NCBI RefSeq assembly: GCF_003990045.1
Contig: NZ_RZGZ01000001.1
Location: 62,001 to 126,000 of the forward strand
Length of the DNA stretch: 64,000 nt
Direction of reading: 5' to 3'
From: Labedella endophytica
Lineage (GTDB): Bacteria; Actinomycetota; Actinomycetes; Actinomycetales; Microbacteriaceae
In this document: positions 58,219 through 64,000 of the stretch, in pieces
Layout of the letters: each line of letters begins with the position of its first letter
Numbering within the stretch: the first letter of the stretch is position 1
The notes under the pieces: generated by a model
Database searches by the model: none
Told to the model about the DNA's origin: nothing
What the model saw: only the letters and a program-made list of their open reading frames with translations
Made by a program: the position numbers and the translations under genes

Positions 58219-58914
58219 TCAATGAGTGCGAGATTGTGCCAGGCGGTCGAGCCACTCGCCCAGGAGGAGGCGTTCCGCCGGGGAGAGAGTGCCTGAGTCG
58301 TCGAGGTGTGCGGAGAGTGTGACCGCGGCTGTTGCGGCCGTCATGGGCGCGGCGGGGACGTCCGACGCCGTGATCGCCGCGATCGCGGCTTCGCGGGCGA
58401 TGGGCGCGATGTCCGGGTCGCGTTCCTCATCCGGCGTATCGAGCAGCGTGAGGGTGACTCCGAGCGCGGTCGCGCGGAGCACTCCGACGGCATGCTCCTG
58501 ACTCACGCGCAGGCGGCCGGCGCGTGCGGCGCGGTCGATCTTCGCGCGCAACAGGTCCTGTCCTTCGGTGAGCGACGGCGACGGTGTCGGATCCGCGTTC
58601 ACGATCCGATACAGGGCCGGGTGGTGCAGTCCGAACTGGACCGCGTCGTTCCAGCCCTCCCGGAGGTCGTCGACCGGATCGGCGACCGGCGCGCGAGTGC
58701 CCTTCCGCTCCACCCAGTCGGCGAAGCCGCGTTCAGCAGCCGCCGCGAGGAGCCCGCGCATGTCGCCGAAGAGCCGATAGATGGCCGGGGCCTGTGCGCC
58801 GGCCCGGGCCACGACGGCGCGTGTCGTGACGGCGTCCGTGCCACCCTCGTCGAGAAGCTCGAGCACCGCGGACAGGATACGTTCGCGGGTCGATTCTCGC
58901 TCGTCGGAAACCAT
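58219..58914 (-). CDS. TetR family regulator, divergent from the NmrA-like gene
   Basis: 231 residues. HTH: ERILSAVLELLDEGGTDAVTTRAVVARAGAQAPAIYRLFGDMRGLL. A helical ligand domain follows (VQFGLHHPALYRIVNADP; AVGVLRATALGVTLTLL). ATG 58914 is chosen because TAGCAT lies exactly 6 nt upstream; a GTG at 58920 is in frame. It faces the reductase gene across a gap with two dyads and probably represses both. Confidence 0.87.
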   Translation of the reverse strand: MVSDERESTRERILSAVLELLDEGGTDAVTTRAVVARAGAQAPAIYRLFGDMRGLLAAAAERGFADWVERKGTRAPVADPVDDLREGWNDAVQFGLHHPALYRIVNADPTPSPSLTEGQDLLRAKIDRAARAGRLRVSQEHAVGVLRATALGVTLTLLDTPDEERDPDIAPIAREAAIAAITASDVPAAPMTAATAAVTLSAHLDDSGTLSPAERLLLGEWLDRLAQSRTH

Positions 58915-58922
58915 GTTCACAT

Positions 58923-58977
58923 GCTACCCAATCGGTGGTAGCGTCGCTATTACGCCGCTAACAGATGCGCGTTAGCG
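58923..58977. promoter_or_regulatory. Two dyads between tetR and the NmrA-like gene
   Basis: GCTACC-N8-GGTAGC (58923-58942) covers the tetR -10 (TAGCAT on the minus strand). CGCTAAC-N8-GTTAGCG (58956-58977) lies 24 bp before the reductase start. The two sequences differ, so one of them may serve another regulator. Confidence 0.6.
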
Positions 58978-59001
58978 CCGATAACAAGAGAGGGTCGGGA
59001 C

Positions 59002-59859
59002 ATGATCGTCATCACAGGAGCCACCGGACGATTGGGCGGGGCGGTCCTTCGGGAGCTGCTCGCCCGCATCCCCGCGGACGAACTCGGAATCAGCACCACC
59101 TCGCCCGGAGCGCTGCAGGAGGCCGCCGATCGCGGTATCCGCGTCCGCCGCGGCGACTACGACGATCCGGCCTCGCTCGCCCACGCCTTCGACGGCGCCG
59201 ACCGCGTTCTGCTCGTGTCGGCCCCGCGGATCGGCGAGGCGGCCACCACGGCGCACCGGATCGCGATCGACGCGGCCCGTGACGCCGGGGTCGACCGGCT
59301 GTTCTACACGAGCCACGTCGGCGCCGACGCCCTCTCCCCCTTTCCTCCGGCCGTGACGCACGCCGCGACCGAGGTGATGCTCCGCGAGAGCGGTGTTCCG
59401 TTCACCGCGGTGCGCAACGGCTTCTATGCGGATACCCCGGTCCGCCTCGTCCAGGACGCCGTCGCGCAGGGTGAGTTGCGACTGCCGGCGGACGGTCCGG
59501 TGTCGTGGACGACGCATGACGACCTCGCACCCGCGATCGCCGCGCTCCTGCTCGATCCCGCGATCGACGACACCGTCGTGAACCTCACGGCGAGAGCTGC
59601 CGTGGACGCTGACGGACTCGCCGCGATCGCTTCGACGATCGCAGGCCGTCCGATCCCGCTCCGCCGTGTCGGTGACGAGGACTACCGCGCGGCGCTGCTC
59701 GCGGACGGCGTGCCCGAGGTGGGCGCCCACATGTCGCTCGCGATCTTCCAGGCCGCGCGACAGCGGCGCTTCGGGATCGTAGATCCGAGGCTCGAGTCGC
59801 TCATCGGCCGCCCGTCCCGCACGCTGGAGGATGTGGTCACGGCAGTCGTCGGCGGCTGA
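59002..59859 (+). CDS. NAD(P)-binding, NmrA-like reductase or regulator
   Basis: 285 residues. The Rossmann fingerprint is VITGATGRLGGAVLRELLA, with VRRGDYDDPASLAHAFDGADRVLLVSAPR and FTAVRNGFYAD, the pattern of the QOR2/NmrA atypical short-chain dehydrogenases. It probably reduces quinones or aldehydes, or senses NADP. The ATG at 59002 follows GGTCGGGA. It is controlled by the divergent TetR. Confidence 0.88.
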   Translation: MIVITGATGRLGGAVLRELLARIPADELGISTTSPGALQEAADRGIRVRRGDYDDPASLAHAFDGADRVLLVSAPRIGEAATTAHRIAIDAARDAGVDRLFYTSHVGADALSPFPPAVTHAATEVMLRESGVPFTAVRNGFYADTPVRLVQDAVAQGELRLPADGPVSWTTHDDLAPAIAALLLDPAIDDTVVNLTARAAVDADGLAAIASTIAGRPIPLRRVGDEDYRAALLADGVPEVGAHMSLAIFQAARQRRFGIVDPRLESLIGRPSRTLEDVVTAVVGG

Positions 59860-59897
59860 CCGTCTCCGCCGCGGAGACGCTCCAGCGAGCGTGCGCC

Positions 59898-59961
59898 GTT
59901 CCCCGAGCGCACCGATCGGCGCCGGCTCCGGAAGGGGGATGCTTCGACACGCTCAGCGACC
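59898..59961. repeat. Palindromic element of the TTCGAC-N3-GCTCAG type (decayed left arm)
   Basis: The right arm GCTTCGACACGCTCAGCGACC-like sequence is intact; the left arm (GTTCCCCGAGCGCACCGATC) is degraded. It lies between convergent genes. Confidence 0.6.
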
Positions 59962-59984
59962 GAGTGGGCTGCAGTGCGTGACCG

Positions 59985-60269
59985 TCAGCGGCCGATGGGG
60001 CGCTGCTTCCCTGCCTCGGCCCCGTGCTCGGCCTCGAAGGCGCGGAGGCGGCGCGTCGCTCTGAGGGCGCGGACGGCGCTGATCGCCGCGAGCGCCAGCG
60101 AGACACCCGCGAGGAGCCAGGCCAGGAGAGGATCGTTCGCCTCGCCGACGGCCCGGGCGATGCCGGAGGCCGCGATCAGGAGCGCGAGAACGGTCATCAC
60201 GATCCCGTAGGTCCGATCGCGCGTGATCGCCATCCGCTGCTGGATCAGTGATGGCGTCGGATCGGACAT
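59985..60269 (-). CDS. Small hypothetical membrane protein
   Basis: 94 residues with two membrane segments (YGIVMTVLALLIAASGIARAV and PLLAWLLAGVSLALAAISAV) and a basic C-terminal tail (RALRATRRLRAFEAEHGAEAGKQRPIGR). The start at 60269 is used because TAGCGT lies 7 nt upstream; the longer frame would run through the family A repeat and is rejected. Family not recognised. Confidence 0.7.
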   Translation of the reverse strand: MSDPTPSLIQQRMAITRDRTYGIVMTVLALLIAASGIARAVGEANDPLLAWLLAGVSLALAAISAVRALRATRRLRAFEAEHGAEAGKQRPIGR

Positions 60270-60300
60270 GGTCCCGACGCTACCCGACCCCACCTCCCGT

Positions 60301-60356
60301 GAGGTGTCGCATTCTGTCGCCTGATCGGTCGGTGAGGCAGCAGATTGTGACACCTC
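60301..60356. repeat. 56-bp palindromic element, family A
   Basis: One base different from the copy at 55961-56016, including the spacer. The flanks ACCTCCCGT and ACGG are also shared. It lies directly past the alpha-galactosidase stop codon. Confidence 0.9.
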
Positions 60357-60363
60357 ACGGAGG

Positions 60364-62499
60364 TTAGGGGGCGGTGGTGAGTTCGATGAGGACGGCGTGC
60401 TGGGGGAAGAGGATGGGGCGCTGCAGGCCCACCGTCATCAGGGTGCGGCCCGAGAGGGTCACTCCGTCTTCTGCCCACGCGAGCGGCGACTGGCCCGGGC
60501 CGAGGATGCGCGGCAGCGGGTACGGCGCACGCACCGTGTATCGGCGCTCCGGGTCGAGGCCGGCGAACGTGAAGCGGCCGGGGGGGTGGGCGACGCCCGT
60601 CGTCACCTGGGTGAGCGCGAAGAGGGCCCACGAGCCGTCGGGCGAGACCGCGCCGCGCACGTCGAGCGCCGCGTCGGTCGTGTCGACGTGGACCGTGCGG
60701 GCGGTGTGGAACCGGTCGCGCCACTGCTTATGCGCCGTGATCCAGTCGCCCAGGTGGGCGCGCTCGGCTTCGCTCGCCTCGCGGATGTCCCACTCGACGC
60801 CGAAGTGCCCGAAGATCGCGCCGATGGCGCGGGTGTCGAGGCCGAGGGTGCGGCCGGTGGAGTGGGACGTGGGGCCGCTCACGTGCTCGCCCATGAGTTC
60901 CGGTGGGAGGAGCAGGCCGGTGTAGCGCTGGATGTCGAGGCGCTCGATGGGGTCGATGCAGTCGCTCGTCCACACGCGGTCGGTGTGCTCGAGGATGCCG
61001 AGGTCGATGCGCGCGCCGCCCGAGGCGCACGACTCGATCTCGAGCCCGGGGTGACGACGGCGCAGCTCCGCGAGCAGCGCGTAGAGCGCGGTCGTCGCCG
61101 TGTGGACGCCCGGCCCCCGCGTGGTGGATGACGCCCCGTCCACGACGTCGCGGTTGTGATCCCACTTGATGTAGGCGATGTCGAGCTCCTCGACGAGGGA
61201 GCTCATTCGCTCGAGCAGGTAGGCGGAGACCGCGGGGTTCGCGATGTCGAGCACGTACTGCTGGCGGCCGGGCAGAGGGGTGCGACCGGCGACGGCGAGC
61301 AGCCAATCGGGGTGCTCGCGGGCGAGGTCGCTGTCGAGGTTCGTCATCTCCGGCTCGAACCACAGCCCGAATTCGAGCCCGAGCGAGCGGACGTGATCCG
61401 CGAGCGGCCGGAGCCCGTCCGGCCAGATCGTCTCGTCGACGAACCAGTCGCCGAGGGAGGTCGTGTCGTCGCGGCGGCCGTGGAACCAGCCGTCGTCGAG
61501 GACGAAGCGTTCCGCGCCGATCTCCGCGGCCACGTCGGCGAGCTCCGCGAGGCTCGCGTAGCTCTGGTCGAAGTACACGGCCTCCCACGTGTTGAGCGTG
61601 ACGGGTCGAGGGCGGGCCGGATGACTCGGCCGCGCGCGCACGTGCTCGTGCAGTCGGGCGGACAGTTCGTTGAGCCCGTCACCCCACGAGCCGTAGACGG
61701 TGGGCGTGGCGTACGACTCGCCCGGGGCGAGGACGACCTCGCCGGACTGCAGCAGTTCTCCGCCCGAGAGGAGCGTCTCGCCCGTCGGGCGCTTCTCGGC
61801 GCGCACGACGTGGTTGCCGCTCCAGCCGACGTGCATCGCGTGGGCGAGCCCGCGCTCGAACCCGAAACCGGGCTCGCCCGCGACGAGGAGGAGGGTCGCG
61901 TCGGCGCCCGGTCGGCCGCGGTGGCTCGAGCGCTCGTGCGTGCCGATCGTGAACGCGTGCCGCTGCGGGGACCGCTCGTGGAGGTGGCGCCCCGTGGTGT
62001 CGAGGATCTCGCGCGCGGACGGGGGGACCGGAAGGGTCACGACGAGTTCGTCGAGGGTGTACTCGTCGGCTCCCGCATTCCGGAGCTCGATCGTGCTCGT
62101 GACGACCCCACTCGCGCCGATCGCGATGCGGATGACGGCCGCGAGGTGCGCTCCCTCGTCCTCGGCGTGGACGACGGCGCTCGCCGCCTGCGTGTCCACC
62201 TCGAGGCCCGTGGTCCGGAGCGCTGGGGCGAAGTCGAGGCCGCCGGCGCGGTGGCCGCGCAGGCCCGGCCCGCCGAACCACCCGTCGGCGTTCTGCGGGA
62301 TGAGGGCGAGGGGCGCGGGGTCGTCGAGCCCGCCGGACGCACGCTGTGGCACGGACGCCGTGACGAGATCGGAGAGCTCCGCGTCGGAGACGGGACCGAG
62401 GTCCTCGCCCCACCAGAGGATGGTCGGGAGGGCGGGGGCGAGGTCGATGACCAGGCTCGTCCCGCCGCGCCGGAGGTGGAGCGGTTCGCGTCGATGCAT
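60364..62499 (-). CDS. Alpha-galactosidase, glycoside hydrolase family 36
   Basis: 711 residues, the usual GH36 length. An N-terminal beta-supersandwich (~1-290) precedes the barrel with NTWEAVYFDQ, FVLDDGWFHGRRDD, GLWFEPEMTNLDSDL, the nucleophile Asp447 in YIKWDHNRD, SCASGGARIDLG and the acid/base Asp513 in WTSDCIDP. There is no signal peptide, so it acts in the cytoplasm on alpha-galactosides such as raffinose or melibiose. It is divergent from a ROK regulator, and a TTTCT-N5-AGAAA dyad lies between them. No transporter is adjacent. Confidence 0.93.
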   Translation of the reverse strand: MHRREPLHLRRGGTSLVIDLAPALPTILWWGEDLGPVSDAELSDLVTASVPQRASGGLDDPAPLALIPQNADGWFGGPGLRGHRAGGLDFAPALRTTGLEVDTQAASAVVHAEDEGAHLAAVIRIAIGASGVVTSTIELRNAGADEYTLDELVVTLPVPPSAREILDTTGRHLHERSPQRHAFTIGTHERSSHRGRPGADATLLLVAGEPGFGFERGLAHAMHVGWSGNHVVRAEKRPTGETLLSGGELLQSGEVVLAPGESYATPTVYGSWGDGLNELSARLHEHVRARPSHPARPRPVTLNTWEAVYFDQSYASLAELADVAAEIGAERFVLDDGWFHGRRDDTTSLGDWFVDETIWPDGLRPLADHVRSLGLEFGLWFEPEMTNLDSDLAREHPDWLLAVAGRTPLPGRQQYVLDIANPAVSAYLLERMSSLVEELDIAYIKWDHNRDVVDGASSTTRGPGVHTATTALYALLAELRRRHPGLEIESCASGGARIDLGILEHTDRVWTSDCIDPIERLDIQRYTGLLLPPELMGEHVSGPTSHSTGRTLGLDTRAIGAIFGHFGVEWDIREASEAERAHLGDWITAHKQWRDRFHTARTVHVDTTDAALDVRGAVSPDGSWALFALTQVTTGVAHPPGRFTFAGLDPERRYTVRAPYPLPRILGPGQSPLAWAEDGVTLSGRTLMTVGLQRPILFPQHAVLIELTTAP

Positions 62500-62505
62500 G
62501 ACTTA

Positions 62506-62520
62506 TTTCTATGGCAGAAA
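62506..62520. promoter_or_regulatory. ROK-type operator between the alpha-galactosidase and ROK genes
   Basis: TTTCT-N5-AGAAA, AT-rich in a 70% GC region, 7 nt from the alpha-galactosidase start codon. It resembles the TTTC-N-GAAA-type sites bound by NagC/Mlc family repressors. Confidence 0.55.
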
Positions 62521-62615
62521 AAAAGTCGCGTCAAGTTGCGTCGACACGTCGGTCGACCGGCCCCGGTGCGGCATCATGGGCGGAGCGGCCGCTGCCGCGG
62601 AAGGGGGTCGATCGC

Positions 62616-63749
62616 ATGGCGCAATCGCCGACGACGGGGCTCATCCCTTCGGCGCGCGAGCTGGCTCGCGAGATCCTCGTGAACGGGCCGGTGACGCGCA
62701 GCGCGCTCGGGCGTCGGCTGCAGTTGTCCCCCTCGAGCCTCACGCGGCTCGCCCGCATGCTCACCGACGCGGGCTTCGTCGTGGAGGGCGCGGAGATCGG
62801 CGACCGCGCGCTCGGTCGGCCCGTCCGCCCCCTCGACGTCCGTCTCGACCTCGGTGTCGTCGTCGGGGTCAAGCTCACGGGAGACGCCGTCACGGTGGTC
62901 GCGACCGATCTGCGCGCGAAGGTGCTGCGCCAAGCGGTACAGCCGATCACGGACCGGGAGCCGAGTGTCGTCGTGGCGCTCGTGCGGCGGGTCGTGGGGG
63001 AGGTCGCCGAAGGCGAGCGGCTCCTCGCGATCGGGGTCGGGCTCGGCGGCGTCGTCGATGCCGACGGTGTCGTCGTCCGCGCTCCGTACCTCGGGTGGAG
63101 CGGTGTGGCGTTGCGCGACCTGCTCGACGTGGACGACGGCACGCTCGTCGTGATCGAGAACGACCTGCTCGCTCTCACGCGGGCCGTGCACTGGTTCGGC
63201 GCGGGCCGCGGGCTGCGCGACTTCGCCCTCGTCACGGTGGGGGCGGGCGTCGGGTACGGGCTCGTTCTCGACGACCGGGTCGTGTCCCGGCCCGACTCGG
63301 GAGTCGGCCTCGCCGGACACATCCCGCTCGATCCCGCCGGTCCGGCGTGCGAACTCGGGCACCGGGGCTGCTCCTCCGCGATGCTCACGATCGGGGGCAT
63401 CACCGGCGAGGTGGGGCGACGCCTCGGACGGGCCGTCGGCTATACGGAGGCGCTCGCTCTCGCGCGCGACGGTGACGCGGATGCGGCGCACGTCGTCGTG
63501 GCCTCGGGTGCCGCACTCGGTCGGCTCCTCGCGCTCGTCGCCAACCTCACGTCGGTGACCGAGATCGTCGTCTCGGGCGAGGGCGTCGCGCTGCTCGACG
63601 CGGCCGGGCCGGCTGTGCGCACGGCGCTCGACCGCGACCGCGATCCGCTCGCGTCTCCCGTTCAGCTCACCGTCGATCGGGCGGGCTTCGACGAGTGGGC
63701 GCGAGCCGCGGCCGCCTCCGCGATCCAGTCCCTCGTGCTCGGCGCCTGA
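62616..63749 (+). CDS. ROK family transcriptional repressor
   Basis: 377 residues. The N-terminal winged helix (~10-65) has TRSALGRRLQLSPSSLTRLARMLTDAGFV. The ROK sugar-binding domain has GVGLGGVVDADGVV, VIENDLLALTRA and VTVGAGVGYGLVLD. The zinc site that is usually CxCGxxGC reads CELGHRGC, so one ligand Cys is lost. ATG 62616 is used because AAGGGGG lies about 8 nt upstream; an earlier in-frame start would cover the operator. It likely controls the divergent alpha-galactosidase in response to a sugar. Confidence 0.9.
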   Translation: MAQSPTTGLIPSARELAREILVNGPVTRSALGRRLQLSPSSLTRLARMLTDAGFVVEGAEIGDRALGRPVRPLDVRLDLGVVVGVKLTGDAVTVVATDLRAKVLRQAVQPITDREPSVVVALVRRVVGEVAEGERLLAIGVGLGGVVDADGVVVRAPYLGWSGVALRDLLDVDDGTLVVIENDLLALTRAVHWFGAGRGLRDFALVTVGAGVGYGLVLDDRVVSRPDSGVGLAGHIPLDPAGPACELGHRGCSSAMLTIGGITGEVGRRLGRAVGYTEALALARDGDADAAHVVVASGAALGRLLALVANLTSVTEIVVSGEGVALLDAAGPAVRTALDRDRDPLASPVQLTVDRAGFDEWARAAAASAIQSLVLGA

Positions 63750-63914
63750 CAGCCCGGGGCCGAGGGTCGGGGGACAACACCTAGCGCAGGGAGCCGGCGA
63801 CCCGAGCGCCGACCCCCTGCCCTCACATCACGAATGATGCGAGACCTCCTCGAGGAAACCGTATGGCGGCACCCTCGTGTCGGTCAAACAGTGGACATGG
63901 GACGTGCCACGTCA

Positions 63915-64000
63915 CTACGTTGAGGAAGTTGCCCGTTCGCCCGCCGCCGTTCTGTTCACGGCGAGCACCGTGAAGAACGCGACGATGGCCAGCCCGCCGA
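63915..64000 (-). CDS. C-terminus of a membrane protein (partial)
   Basis: A minus-strand frame enters from the right edge and ends at a TAG at 63915. The visible residues include GGLAIVAFFTVLAVNRTAAG, a membrane segment followed by a polar tail. Only 27 codons are visible, so neither the family nor even the gene is certain. The gap 63750-63914 before it shows nothing. Confidence 0.4.
   Translation of the reverse strand, partial: GGLAIVAFFTVLAVNRTAAGERATSST

Overview
This window is high-GC DNA (about 70%) with dense, mostly ATGA- or GTGA-coupled operons. It carries Actinobacteria-specific families: DUF3349 beside a Pit transporter, DUF7882, an Asp23/DUF2273/DUF6286 stress cluster, a class F sortase and a DUF3516 helicase. 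Many single genes have a TANNNT box 6-7 nt before the start codon and no Shine-Dalgarno sequence, as in leaderless actinobacterial genes. The content fits a soil- or plant-associated member of the Microbacteriaceae. No rRNA, tRNA, CRISPR array, prophage or transposase gene was seen.

Layout. 1-3 kb: a large multidomain glycosyltransferase cut by the window edge, and a small monooxygenase-like protein. 3-5 kb: an ArsR-type regulator coupled to an MFS exporter. 5-12.6 kb: a lipoprotein-binding-protein/ABC-permease/beta-galactosidase operon with a divergent TetR regulator. 12.6-16.9 kb: an AI-2E family permease, two unknown proteins and a lipoprotein. 17-21.2 kb: a complete mannonate branch of hexuronate catabolism (manD, KDG kinase, fructuronate reductase, KDPG aldolase). 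21.3-23.5 kb: a Pit phosphate transporter, a small membrane protein and a tandem DUF3349 protein. 23.6-28.8 kb: GntR, glutaminase and a DapA-like lyase, divergent from an MFS transporter and an idonate-type dehydrogenase. A 16-base box is shared between this locus and the manD operon, suggesting one GntR regulon. 28.9-45 kb: mostly single genes (amylosucrase-like GH13, NUDIX, haloperoxidase-like hydrolase with TetR, coaBC, GNAT, a second GH13, PlsC, acetylxylan esterase, TetR with DUF418, helicase, DUF2071).

45.1-48 kb is the most interesting regulatory unit. An ECF sigma factor and its RskA-like anti-sigma factor lie back to back with a CHRD-domain surface protein and a class F sortase. The intergenic region holds two outward-facing promoters of identical form, TGAACG-N16-CGTATC. 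This looks like a self-contained, autoregulated surface-display module. 48-52.1 kb: an HhH protein and an eight-gene Asp23/AmaP/CsbD envelope-stress cluster, followed by an AraC regulator, DUF7882, a CNNM-type transporter behind a possible leader ORF, MarR with a MATE exporter, TetR with an NmrA-like reductase, and a GH36 alpha-galactosidase divergent from a ROK regulator.

The intergenic DNA is full of dispersed palindromic elements. Two families with unrelated sequence (arms starting GAGGTGTCG or GAAGTGCGGAC) occur in seven and four copies, and every full copy is exactly 56 bp. Other palindromic families occur once or in variable lengths. No transposase in the window explains them.
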